Notes under the pieces: generated by a model | Told to the model about the DNA's origin: nothing | Databases searched by the model: none | What the model saw: only the letters and a program-made list of their open reading frames with translations | Program-made: the position numbers and the translations under genes | From: Ridgeia piscesae | Taxonomy: Eukaryota; Annelida; Polychaeta; Sabellida; Siboglinidae | NCBI GenBank assembly: GCA_025642075.2 | Contig: JAODUO010000142.1 | Location: 327,501 to 391,500 of the forward strand | DNA: 64,000 nt | Direction: 5' to 3' | Part shown: positions 13,680 to 24,909 of the stretch, in pieces | Numbering within the stretch: the first letter of the stretch is position 1 | Layout: each line of letters begins with the position of its first letter

Positions 13680-14640
13680 CTATGATCATTCCAACCTGAC
13701 AGTACAATCTGTAGTATAAAAGGTTTCGATATTATTTCCATTAATGCAAATTGTGAGATTGGTGCTATCAGCAAATATTATACGTGTCATAACAGTTGAT
13801 ACTTTACACATGTCATAAAATATAGGCAAAATAAAATTGGACCAAGTATGGAACCTTGTGGTACACCACATGTTATATTTTGGAAAGTTGAATTTGTGTC
13901 ATTCATAGATACATAATGTTTTTTGGTGTTCAGTTGGCTATGCAACCAAGTTTATACTACAATTCTAATGCATGATGTTCTAGTTTCTGTAACAAAATGT
14001 TATTGTCAACAGTGTAAAATGCCTTATTTTTTGTTAATATTAAAAATTGCTATTGAGGATCATGAGTTATTCATTGCTGTTGTTAATCCTTCAACCATTT
14101 CTAATATTGCTATTATAGTTGTGTTTCTTTTCTAAATCCATACTGCCCATTGTACAGTTTTTAACATTCAAGAATTACATTAATCTACTATGAATATACT
14201 TGCTAGTATTTTCGAGGACTGAGATAAAACAGACACTGGCTAGTAGTTAGAGAGAATGTTTATGCATCATACATTTTTTTAATATGGAGATAACCCGTAC
14301 AATTTTCAAGTTACCCGAAAAATCTTCATTTTGTAATTGTTTGTTGAATATGTGTTTAAGATATTTTAGAATATTGCCATATGGCATTACCATCTTAATT
14401 AGGCAAACATCAATACCAGCATGATCTTTTGACATTTAGCAATGTTTACTAAGGCCAAAATATCTTAACATTAACAGGTTTATGGTCCCTTCTATCCTTT
14501 CATTCATGTAATGGTTACAATTATTGGGGCATTTCGGATTTGTTTGGCTTGTGTTTGACCTATATTTGAAAATAATCAAAACGTTTGCCATATTCTTTCT
14601 GCCACTGATTTTATTTGTGCAGTTTTGGGGAAATTTCATC
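13680..14640 (-). pseudogene. Decayed LINE reverse transcriptase (CR1/Jockey type)
   Basis: Read on the minus strand, the pieces follow the order of a non-LTR reverse transcriptase: DHAGIDVCLIKMVMP (14.4 kb), a KIVRVISILKK block, QYGFRK near 14.15 kb, KAFYTVDNNILLQKLEHH near 14.0 kb, GVPQGSILGPILFCLY near 13.85 kb, then IIFADSTNL near 13.77 kb. The catalytic FADD box is FADS here, and several stops and frame shifts break the frame. It is an old, inactive copy inside the inverted-repeat region. Confidence 0.9.
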
Positions 14641-15279
14641 TGGCAATTGGCCGTGAGCTTGTGTCGCCAAGCAGTAAACGAATGGTCCTATCACCGAAAA
14701 ACTACCACCAAAACATAATTATTGCAACACTGTATCGTACTGTCGTCATCTGCCGCTTAAGTTTGCAAATGTTCAGTAAACACTGCCGTTTTAGGCACAA
14801 CACAGTGTCTGTCAAATCATTCTTATTACACCACCTTTTCAAATGGATCGACAACACCTCGTAAGCAATTCGGATACTGAAATCTGACTGCACATCTTGT
14901 CAAAAGCGACGAACTTTAACAACGAAATCGACCAATTTCTACGTGAGCTGCCATCTTTGTTTGTCTGAGTACGGCGTTGAGCACGGTCTTGAGCGTACTC
15001 AGGATTTGGACGTTTCGTGCTCAAGTCTGAGTACGATACCGTACTCAGAAAGTTTGGTGACCTACGTTGAGTATGAGCACGGTGTGAAAGCGAGGCTTGA
15101 ACATGGAATTTGAGCACGGAGTACTGAGTACGGTTTTATAACCTCGGCCCCAGATATTTATGTCAATTTGGCGTTTTTTCATGTAATGTTTCGCAGTGTC
15201 TTTGAATCGTCTTCTCTGGCCACCACATTTTCTCATACTATGTGTTAGCTGTGCAAACAGTACTTGTAGGGGAGGTGGT

Positions 15280-15725
15280 TGTCCGACATTCTAACTCAAT
15301 GGTGTTGGTCTCCACCAGGATACTGGCGTTGGTGCAGCGATCTTCCCTTAGGATACAAAGTCAAAGAGTCATTCTGAGGCAACGTTGGTGGAATTTCTCC
15401 ACGGTCTTCACATGATATCGATAAGTAACGCACGCCTCACTCCGGTAGAGTGGTAGTAAAAAAGGCTTTGTAGACCATCACTTTAGTCACTTACCTGAGA
15501 TTGTAGTCATAGCCATAGGAGGCTCGGTTGCGCAGTTTCCTGAAGAATTTACTGGCGTAGCATATACGATGCTAAATTTCTGGGATAAATGATTCCCTAA
15601 GTACGAGAAATGTTCGACAATTTATAGGGTTGTTCCGGATATTTTAATGCCGGGAAGTCGTTCATTGTTGCCTGGAAGGAGTTGGTAGATGATCTTGGTT
15701 TTGCTGATGTTGATGAAGTCGTAGA
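15280..15725 (-). pseudogene. LINE reverse transcriptase C-terminal remnant
   Basis: On the minus strand the pieces read DFINISKTKIIYQLLPGNNE, then a FSYLGNHLSQ block, then KVMVYKAFFTTTLPE and a block matching the usual chain of a gene-like RT C-terminus. These are the thumb and post-RT region of a non-LTR retrotransposon, of a different lineage from the copy at 13.7 kb. Stops and frame shifts make it non-functional. Confidence 0.85.
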
Positions 15726-16006
15726 CTTTGTTATTGTTCTCATGCTAGTAGGAGACGGACATCCGTGTCTTTTTCTACACCCAATTTGCTAGCTGGATTT
15801 TGGGGACATTCATTCTCGGGTATTTTCGTGGGACCCTGACTCTCGTGGGCCGTAGACACGCGCCTCCCTTCTAATTGTATTGGTGAATCAGCTGCTTGTC
15901 CTCCTTAATTTTTAACGATGTCCTTTCGTTTATAATTGCAGAAGGCCAATATTTGTCCTGCCTCCGCCTAAATATATTCGTTCTACTAGTTTCGTCAACC
16001 GACTCT

Positions 16007-16179
16007 CAGACCTGCCACATGATACGGATTACCTGTATCCGATACGGATTTTGGCGGTTTTTACTAATAACTTAGGCCAGTTGACTGGAAGATCTGATTA
16101 GTGATAAGGGTTTATATGGATTCTTACAGATTTTTAGGTACAAAATACGGATTGCGATCCCAAAAATGTGGCAGGTCTG
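16007..16179. mobile_element. 173-bp inverted-repeat element (MITE) with target duplication
   Basis: The ends are perfect 14-bp inverted repeats, CAGACCTGCCACAT at 16007-16020 and its complement at 16166-16179. Both sides are flanked by CGACTCT (16000-16006 and 16180-16186), a 7-base target-site duplication that becomes 8 if the first C is counted in the target. The CAG...CTG termini and the duplication size suggest a hAT-type MITE. The interior has GATACGGATT twice and no coding capacity. Confidence 0.85.
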
Positions 16180-16403
16180 CGACTCTCGCTCATCTGCGGG
16201 ACTTCTCAGAGAAGGTCAATTAACCAGCTTTTGGATGTTTTCCATGAGAGCCAAGTGCTGCCACCTCACGGAGCTAATTCTGCCATAATTCCAGTTTCAT
16301 AGACAACTGCAATTTTGTACTTCTGTTTATTTTGTGTTAATATAAGTATAATGTTGAATACTTTTAATAGTATCATCTTATAACAGGTTTTCCTTTATTT
16401 TAG

Positions 16404-16696
16404 GTTCATTTCATAGTTGGCGTGAGAGCCAACCAGCGTCTCTACCCTATTCTGGGGTAAGGCCACCCTAGTGGCAACATATGCATTAAACTCCCGGGCG
16501 GACGAGAGGGGCTAGAGTGCTGCCACCTGACGGGCCCTGGGTAAGCGTGGCTATCGCTCTACTTGACGGGTGTCTGTTGTTTGCAGGCAACAGAGAAGCG
16601 AGGCACCAGACCGCGTCCCCCGCCGCTCTCACCCGCGCCGTCTACCGCTACTACTACCGCCGGCGGTTCGTTAACATGTTCAGACGTCACTCGTAA
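16404..16696 (+). CDS. Candidate 3' exons of an unidentified gene
   Basis: Segment 16404-16456 is preceded by TTATTTTAG and followed by GTAAGG, and segment 16588-16696 follows TTGTTTGCAG. Several frames are open through both, so the reading frame is not fixed. One frame of the second segment ends in YRYYYRRRFVNMFRRHS and stops at 16694-16696. Another is rich in Pro, Ser and Thr and stops beyond 16696. No homology is recognised, and a short phrase (AGTGCTGCCACCT) is repeated nearby, so this may be a dispersed repeat with chance splice signals. Confidence 0.25.
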
Positions 16697-16880
16697 CCGA
16701 CATCATTCCAGCAACTGAATTAGAACAAACCTTCTACTGACTGTATGCAAGAGAATATGCAATAAATGTCAACAACTCTTTCAAGCTTTGTGTATTAATG
16801 CCAGTTATCAGTCTTGTAGCCGCAGGGATACGACTGGAATACAATAACGGTAGCATTAAGTTGGTGCCTCCACAATGCGA

Positions 16881-17089
16881 TGCACATGCACGCACACAAA
16901 CACGAACAGAAACGCGTAGACGCGCAGAAATGTGCGCGCTTGCTCGCACAGACACACGCGCGCGCGCTCTCGCACGCATACAAACACACAGCATGTGTTC
17001 GCAGTCATACATGTTCATGCACAGAAAACTCTCACACACACAGTGCATACACTCACCCACAAACACGCACGCAGGCTTTCACGCCTGCC

Positions 17090-17130
<41 letters not shown>

Positions 17131-17140
17131 ACACATACAT
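16881..17140. repeat. CA-rich and (CGCA)n simple repeat
   Basis: Irregular ACAC/GCAC sequence ending in a pure (CGCA)n tract at about 17088-17130. It lies just downstream of the Dispatched-like gene, possibly in its 3' untranslated region. Open frames in several phases across it are low-complexity (Thr-His-Ala-Arg) and not genes. Confidence 0.95.
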
Positions 17141-17283
17141 CGAAGAACAGGATTGCAAATAGTGGCAGTCCTACGTATACGTCTTTTTGAACGCACGTCA
17201 CGAGTTTTATGTCCCAGGGTACACTCAGACTGTCTTGTAGAAATGTAAGATTAGTGTTATTCGCCGTTTAACGACAGTGGTCA

Positions 17284-20200
17284 TTAATATCTATAGTTGA
17301 CGCCATCGCGGTAGTTGCGGTCACGTGACTGCGGCGAGGCCGACCTGTGGGGTCGATTTGACACGAATCCATTGTGCTGGGGTGATTGGCTGTTATTGGG
17401 GAACACCCGGTTGTCGGATTTTGCCGATCGACTGCGACCCTTGTGCGGAGCAGACCGACTACGATTGTAACGACCGCCATCTGGCGGCGTCCACCGACGC
17501 CCGCGATAATTGTCGTCGTAGACTGGCGATTGTGGATAATATGGACTGCCAATGGCGGCTTTTTCACCCGTTCCACGGGCCAGTTCCATGCCAGAGAGAC
17601 CGCCATTGGGCAAGCCGTTCGGCATGTAATCTTTCGAGATGTACTGGTCACTTGTAGCGTCCCCGTCGACGTCATCTTTCTTCTTCCAGCAGGCGATCTC
17701 GCCGAAACCCTGGCGAGGTCCCAAGACGCTGAGCAGCGGCAGGAAGAACAGTGTGCCAAAGCACCAGCTGATGGTCATGACGAGCATGAGGAACGTGCCG
17801 AAGTGCTTGTAGGTGACGAGCAGGCCGAATGAGACGGACGTGCCGGCGGCGAAGGTCGTTATGGCGGCCATGGCGACGGCCGAGCCGATCGAGCAGAGCA
17901 CGTCGTGCACGCGGTCCTTGCGGTGCTGCGATGGCGCCACCTTGTAGCCGATGCCGTAGTGGATGCTGAAGTCGATCGACAGGCCGACGGCGAGGCTGAT
18001 GACGATCGAGTCGAAGAGCGTCACCTCCCAGCCGAGCAACACGAGCGCTGCCATGGTGACGGCGATCGTGAGGCTGATGGTGAGCATGGCGTAGAACGTG
18101 ATGAGGACGTTGAGCGACGTGAAGAGCAGCACGAGAAAGCCGATGCCGACGGACAGCGCTATGCCGAGCAGCGTGCCTCGACTGAGGGCGTCCTGCAGGT
18201 CGTACAGATCCAACTCCATCCCGCTCAGTCCCACCACCCAACCGTTGTCCAGTCCGTGCGCCTCGTTCGTCAGTCTGTCCCTGACGTATTTGTTCACCTT
18301 CTTGTAGAACGTGTTCATGTCCGAATACTCAGTCGTCCAGTTCTCGTTGGTCTGTATCGAATACCTGAAGGCTACGGCATTTCCCGAGGTATCGTAGATT
18401 GCCTGGCCGATCACTGTCTTGTTTGCATTCACCATAAGCGCCTGAATGCTGTCGTTTTTCAGACAATCTTTTGCGTCCAGGTAGGTCATAGGGAACATGC
18501 CTTTCTCACAGCAGCGGTGTTCTTTGCACGTTTCATTGGTGGCGCTAGCAACTACATCGAAGAAGCACTCGTAATTCGACGCGTCGTGTATGAAAGACTG
18601 GTTAAGAAGATCCGTACAGAATGTCCGCAGGAACCTCTGCGAGTCCGGGTGGTACAGGTCGAAGTCGCCGTCGAACCTGAGCGTGCCCGGGTCGTCGGGG
18701 TTGAACTGGTTGCCGTTGTCGGTGCCATCGACGCCCCATACGATCTGCACGTTCATCCGGCTGCGCTCCCGGGCGAGCTGCTCGAGCTCGAAGCGGAATG
18801 AGTCGCGGTAGTGCCAGCGGTACAGCTCGAAGGCCTGGTTGCTGTGGAAGATTGGGTACTCGCGCTCCGACTGCACCTTCAGCTTGGGCGCGACAAAGAC
18901 GACGACGATACCGCCGATGCCCAAGAGGAGGAAGTGCGCGATCCACAGCGGTGCGAATGTCGTGACGGCCTTCGGTAGGTACGTCTTCCAGAAGAGGGCT
19001 GCCGCTCGACTCAGCCTCGACGGTTTGTCTTCGTCCTTAGGCCGAGGCCGGCAACATTTGACCGGGTGGCGCGCGTTTACCTTCTCCGTCAGCACGATGA
19101 CGGCCGGCGCGAACGTGAGCAGGAACCACAGGTTGACAAGCACGCATGTGCCGCCGTAGATGCCGAAGCAGCGCAGTGACGTCACGTTGCTGATGACGTT
19201 CGAGAAGACGGCGGCCGCGGTGGTGCAGCTCGTGACGAAGATCGACAGAGCGCCGTGCCGGAGCATCTTGAGCGTGGCGCCTTCCAGCGACAGGTCCTTG
19301 TCGTGGCGCTGAGCCTCCTCCTTCAGGTCGTGCAGGATGAAGACGCCGTCGGCGCCGATGGCGATGAGGAGGAGCCCGGCGACGATGTTCATGAACGGGA
19401 AGAAGGGGATGCGGTAGACGACCATGTAGAGGAAGTACGACACGGAGATCGTGCAGCCGACGTTCGCCAGAGTCGCGAACATCAGCACGACGGAGCGCAG
19501 GTAGAAGAAGAGCAAGATGAGGATGCTGCCCATGGCGATGCCGAAGAACATGAGGTCTTTGAAGACGTACTTCGTGAGGGTCTCGGGAGCAACATTCAGG
19601 GACATGGCCCGCGACTTGACCAGGTCCTTGCCGACGGCGCCGCCGTCCAGTTCGTCCATGTAGTAATCCCTCAACTCGTCAGGGTCGGCGAACCAGTCTC
19701 CCATCCACTTGTCGTGCAGGAGGTCTCGCGCATTGCGCATGTACACCACCGAATAGGCGACGTTCGTCTTTGTCTTGTCGCCGTCTTTCATGAAGTCGAC
19801 GTCGGTCAGGTAGTGTAGGATCTTATAGACGGCTCCGTGCTTGTAGCACAGCATTGGCACGCCGGCGCAGGCAGGGTTTCCGGAAGCACAATGTCTCGCC
19901 AGGAGTCCGTCGAAGTAATACTGCGAACAGTTCTGGACAACCTCCAGCGCCGTTGTCACGTCGGCGTCATTGATATCGCTGCAGTCGCTGATGTTCTTGC
20001 CGTTGAGAGCCCGGATGTACAGATGCAGGGAGTGGAGGTCGCTACAGTTCCCCCTGTGGAAGGGACGCACGTACTTGTTCTCCCACTCGCACGCCGCTTG
20101 AAGATACTTGGCACTCAGCAGGTTCTTGCCGGAAGTGGTCGGCTCCAGGACCATCCGCGGATTCGGTAGTCCTGTCACAGTGAAATGAGTGGTAGGATTA

Positions 20201-20401
20201 GTATTTTAGCATGTCCTTGTGTCATATAGCTGCACAGTGATTTACCTTAAGACTGTACCGAAGCAATATTAAATTATGAGAAGATACACATGTTGTAGTA
20301 TAACATGCAACACTACATGATGTATATGGTGTTTGCGTTGTCTTTAAATTACCTATTTTATAATTGTATGCATCATACACTAGTGCAGTGTGTGTGTGTG
20401 T

Positions 20402-20458
<57 letters not shown>

Positions 20459-20459
20459 G

Positions 20460-20503
<44 letters not shown>

Positions 20504-21642
20504 TTTATACGTGTGTGTGTGAATGTGGTGCTTATACTGGCAATTCGTAGCCACTTTATGACTTATTGGTAGTATTATTATTATTTTATTATCATCGTAT
20601 TAGTTAATGTGATAGGTCTACATCGACAATAACATAATAATTATTTAATTTCATTTGGGAACATACCCCGTACTTCCACGTCCCATGATGTTTACCACGC
20701 ACAATATGAACACATTAACTATGCATTTAATCAATAAAACCCGCACTACACAATTGTATGCATAAGAGGATCTTCAAGGATCGCAGCTCGACCCTTTTAT
20801 CACCCTTCATCGCTGCTCCAGTACTTTCGACCAGATAACAGATTAGCAAGTCTGGCGCGATGCCGCGAACACATAGAGGGACTCCGTCACACATTACACA
20901 GAAACAAACAAATCTCACCCATAATTGGTTCATTGAGACAATTGAAGAGGGCCGCGCTTGTCTGACCAGCGGAGGGGGGAGTGTGGGGGTTGCTGGGGGC
21001 TTTTGTCAGTTCCCCCGATGCCAGCTGGTCTGCCACTTGCTGCATCGCTTTCTGGCGCCCTCCGATGACTGTCCCTCGAGGAGAGACCCCCTGCGAAGAG
21101 ATCAAGTCACGTGTTCATTGCGACAGGAAGAGTTAATTAGACACAAGCAGTGCGTGTCTATGAGTGGCTAGCGATATTAGTTTATCAGTATCGCGGCCGA
21201 TTATACAGATTTGTCAACGTCATGCTAGCCTCTGGAGCAATAGACGACGGCAGCAGTTAGCATCTTACATTATCTGTCATCATACGTTTTACCGTTGTAC
21301 CACATAGATAGGTACCTGCTACCCTTCTCGATTGCTTCAAGTAGGAAAACGATACGCTAGAAAACATAAAAAGCAAATAAATAAACATGTGAATCATTGA
21401 ACAGTGGTCAAAGGATGCCGATGGACAATGAAAAAGGCGATTAATCCTCCGGACAGGGAGAAGATAATGTCACAAGTCGCCAAATGTAGCGTTTGTTTCA
21501 CGTCATGCCTATTATCGTTGGTTGAAACATATTTGGGCTGTAGAAACAATATTACGGCAGTATACGTAATACTGGATAAAGAAGCGAACGCACGCACGCT
21601 CACCCCATCCCAGGGCCAGACATGTGTACACATACGCACACA

Positions 21643-21686
<44 letters not shown>

Positions 21687-24600
21687 CACACACACAGTGA
21701 CAATTAAACACATATTAGATATGTCAGTATCGCTGAATAGATGGTTCCAGTCTGGCATCTTCTACTTTGAGAATGAGGTATTTAAACAAAATATTATTAT
21801 GTAGATTATGTGTCTCATAAACGTACAGTATGCTGTACATATAGTATATACATTTATTTCGGGTTGCGACAGAGTGCTGTGTGCCGTCCGTCGTCGGGTA
21901 TGAGAACCCACTGTGGTGACTATGTTTTATGCATACAAATCTACTGTAGAGAGATGTTTCCTTCATACTCCGCAAGGGGTCGAAGCCTCTCGAAGGGATA
22001 TAAAATCATTGCCATCATTGTCGTCACCATTTTTAGCATACATTTAAATCTGATTTCAGTTTATTAGTATCTAAGTGGCAGTTGAAAATATCTTGAAACT
22101 ACTTCATCCCACGTCTGGTATAAAGTATGTTCAACTGCCACTCCGTTGTCACCTTTAAACCTAGCCCGATTTTATGTCACTGGTACAGCCTGACACGCGT
22201 GACGTCATTACTCGTTGACGCTTCAAGTATGCGACGTACGAGTCGATTACAGTGAAAGAGGTTTCGCTTTGAGCAAGTATAAATTAATGTTTTCTGGCAT
22301 CCTCTAAGGGTTTCCACAGACGGACAAGTCTACGGCAATTTACTTTGATGGTGTCGCCAACGAGCCATGAATCACGAGAATGCCCTGTTGGTCACTGCGA
22401 GCGAACAATAGGGCTGGGTGGGACAACAACACGGCCATAAGAGACCCAATTACAAAGTCGTTCACAGACCACCGAAGAGGACAAGTGTCCCATTCTTCGT
22501 GCGGATCGAAGTAGAGGCTGCAGTGACATTTCTTACAACGATAAAACTGCAAATGAAAACATAAACAATTGGTTCAGGCCTTGATTATCACCCTCACAAT
22601 ATTCTGCAACAAGATCTGGGAGACAGGAGAGACTCGCACAACCATTAGTCAACATACTTGACCCCCAGGGGGAGGTGATCAACGCCGAAGAAAAGACAAG
22701 CTTTTGAGCAGGACGGCGTACCATGAACACATGTTCAGCCTTAGAATAGTTTCTGTGAAATACCACATCAGCAAATCCTATGCTATGTCTTCATATACTG
22801 CTAAAAGACCTTTGGTCGGCTATGGCCATATATATAAATAGAACACACCAGTAGTCCATAGGGGAAAGATTAATGATCTAACTCTGTGGCTATGGCATAA
22901 CAATTTCCAATCTTATTGGATAACAACAATGCGACAAAGCAACAAGTGCAGTCATCTTAACAGTTGGAGCTCGACAAGTATGCCTAGTATCACATGCTCT
23001 TCAACATCTTTCTGTAAAGGATCACGACTCAGGCCTTGAAAGACAATCCGGGCAGTATCAGCATTGGAGCATAAACATTTTAACCTTCGCTTCGCTGATG
23101 ACACAGACGGTTTAACGGGAGAACAACAAGAACTAGTCAACGTGGTGGAATTCCTCGACAAAATCTCTACAGCATACCGCATGGAGATTGATGCCGTAAA
23201 GACCAAACTGATGACCAACAAGTTATGTGTCATTAGCACAGAGGTCAAAGTAAACGACTGAGACTTGAAACAGTAACAAGTGGGATAAATTAGCACATTT
23301 GATGATTCCAAACCTAGTCGGCCTTTACCAAACAGTGTAATCGTAATCGTGTTCTTGTTGTGTCTCGTAATTTTGTAATCAGTCAACAAAGTTGCAACGA
23401 GTAGGCGTACAACGTTAGAAGAAAAAATCTGCTATAAAAGTAGATGTATGTTTGACCTGATGTTTTAAAATATAGTTAGTGTGTTTTCGTGTGATTATTT
23501 GAACAAAACGATAGCCGCAGTACACGTTTGCGCGTTACTAATAAAGTCAAAATATAGACGATGTGTCAGGAAGACGTGAATACCTTAAGTGGTTCCTTGA
23601 AAGCCGGCAGTCCGTAGATCGTCATGGATATGGATGTGCACACCACCACCAGCACGACGTCGAATAGAATCACGAATTGTGGATAATTCGTCAGCAACCA
23701 GGCGTACCTAACAACGTCGCAAAACAACTGTATTTACTTATAAACTCATCTAAGCACAAAGTAATTGAAGAAGACTTACACGTGTAATGTTATAGCGGTT
23801 GTTTTTGTCTTTACGTGAATGGATTAATAGGTCGTGCCCGCCCAGAAATAAGCGATTTTCCTTTGGGTCATGTGAGATGGTAATATAGCCTCGCTGGTTA
23901 TAGTTGATGGTATCTGTATATGAGGTTTAACTGGCAAAGTTTCCCATGAACACATCGTGCCATTTCTAAAGTGTGGCTTATATTATTTTGGAATTAATGC
24001 ATTGAGTTACTAATTAAATACAATGTTTGGAGGCAGAAATGTCCACTTTTTTATTGTGGTAGTGGGATACCTAGAAGGTTATGTTCTATCTTTCATAATA
24101 CATTATATTAAGCCTTTTTAGTTTTTCTTCTTATTTTGGACTATGTCCCACCGAAGATCTTTGTCTGTTCTTGCTGTCTAGAGTAGTTGTGCTTACAAAC
24201 TCTGTCAGTTTTTCTTCGGGTTCTATCTATAACTTTGATATTTTAGGCCATGTGGATCTATAATACTGAAGCGTATTCAAGTATTGGGTGGACAAGGGTT
24301 GCCTGTGTTACGGACTTAATACGGGTTGGGAATTTATTTAAATTTTCCCTAATAATTTCTAATACCTGTTTCGCTTTCTTTGTGATTTGGTTGCTCTCAA
24401 CTGTCCAGTTTAGTGCATCTGATATTACGCCGAGATAACAGTGTGTGATTCAATAGATTTAAGTTGTTGACCGCAGTAAGTGTAAAGATTCGTTGTCTGT
24501 TTTCTTTAGACAGATATCATTATTGTAAAGCATTTAGTGAAGTTGAATTTCCTAAGCTAGGTGTTTTGCTATTCCAAGGGGACAAATTGGACGAAACTAA

Positions 24601-24909
24601 CAAACATTCATAAACAGCGAATCATGATGTTTATGGCCGTTTTTAGATAATGAAATATTTGATTTCTGTCAACCCGTAGTATTACAGAATTTGATTAGCC
24701 ATCTCCAACCAAATATGGACCAACAAATGTGCAGCCGTTTGTCTGAAACCAAATAGACAAGATTACATCTCGATGGTTCTGGCCCACACCGTATACCTAT
24801 GTGTTGGGTCAGCGCATTGTTCACATAGCAACTAGTACCTCACTATTCTGGGTAATCTCTGTTAACCACCAACTGTGTATATGAAGGGAACTATCACTCA
24901 CCGTTTCAT
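17284..24909 (-). CDS. DISP: Dispatched-family 12-TM protein (RND/sterol-sensing domain)
   Basis: Four coding exons, read on the minus strand: 24909-24902, 23707-23584, 21090-20919 and 20171-17284 (stop 17286-17284). Phases fit and the total is 1063 residues. Dispatched proteins release lipid-modified Hedgehog from the plasma membrane. The first TM is about residues 14-35 and is followed by KGVSPRGT, like the GFEPRGT of the family. Next come an N-glycosylated Cys-rich loop, a sterol-sensing block at about 305-465 with [15 protein letters not shown], a second loop with [10 protein letters not shown], then TM8-12 with [10 protein letters not shown] and [11 protein letters not shown]. The C-tail is Ser/Arg-rich. 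Oddities: only three residues precede TM1, where vertebrate DISP1 has a long cytoplasmic head, and the TM4 motif is GADG (about 374-377), not GADD. An in-frame TAA lies upstream of the ATG. DISP1, 2 or 3 orthology is not resolved. Confidence 0.9.
20387..20520. repeat. (TG)n-(CGTG)n compound microsatellite
   Basis: In the last intron of the Dispatched-like gene. A TG run at 20387-20457 is followed by a CGTG run at 20459-20505. Confidence 0.97.
21636..21697. repeat. (CGCA)n-(CA)n compound microsatellite
   Basis: In the second intron of the Dispatched-like gene. Read on the minus strand it is (TG)n followed by (TGCG)n, the same order as at 20.4 kb and 63.0 kb. Confidence 0.97.
22996..23262 (+). 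pseudogene. LINE reverse transcriptase fragment with FADD box
   Basis: The intact frame at 23064-23261 contains [19 protein letters not shown] and ends KTKLMTNK. Just upstream, in broken frames, are LFNIFL and a [14 protein letters not shown] block. This is the catalytic palm of a non-LTR reverse transcriptase. It lies in an intron of the Dispatched-like gene, antisense to it, truncated at both ends with stops. Confidence 0.9.
24110..24580 (-). pseudogene. LINE reverse transcriptase C-terminal remnant
   Basis: On the minus strand it reads [19 protein letters not shown], then [20 protein letters not shown], then [13 protein letters not shown] and a basic region with [11 protein letters not shown]. 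These are the thumb and C-terminal signature of a CR1/Jockey-type LINE. It lies in intron 1 of the Dispatched-like gene, in the same direction as the gene, with a stop where the conserved Trp is expected and further frame breaks. Confidence 0.88.

Larger units (their letters stand above)
8609..15147. mobile_element. Region bounded by terminal inverted repeats, possible DNA element of 6.5 kb
   Basis: Positions 8609-8630 (start CCGAGGTTATAAAACC) and 15126-15147 are perfect 22-bp inverted copies. Inside both ends lie many short motifs of the type GTACTC, GTGCTC and ATACTC in varied spacing (8621-8730 and 14965-15130), as in sub-terminal binding sites of DNA transposons. I see no clear target-site duplication and no transposase frame inside. 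The interior is AT-rich and holds an older LINE remnant and a second inverted repeat. It could be a non-autonomous or decayed DNA transposon, or two copies of one dispersed repeat in opposite orientation. Confidence 0.5.

Noticed and set aside
17386..20169. Long plus-strand frames (up to 298 codons) over the Dispatched-like gene
   Set aside because: They are shadows of a GC-rich coding exon on the other strand. Their composition is unlike a protein family, and the minus frame carries clear domain motifs.
22340..22552. Minus frame with [14 protein letters not shown], zinc-finger-like
   Set aside because: It has an acceptor-like start and a CxxC, but no complete metal-binding pattern or family. 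It lies in a Dispatched intron and does not fit that gene's phases, so I left it unannotated.
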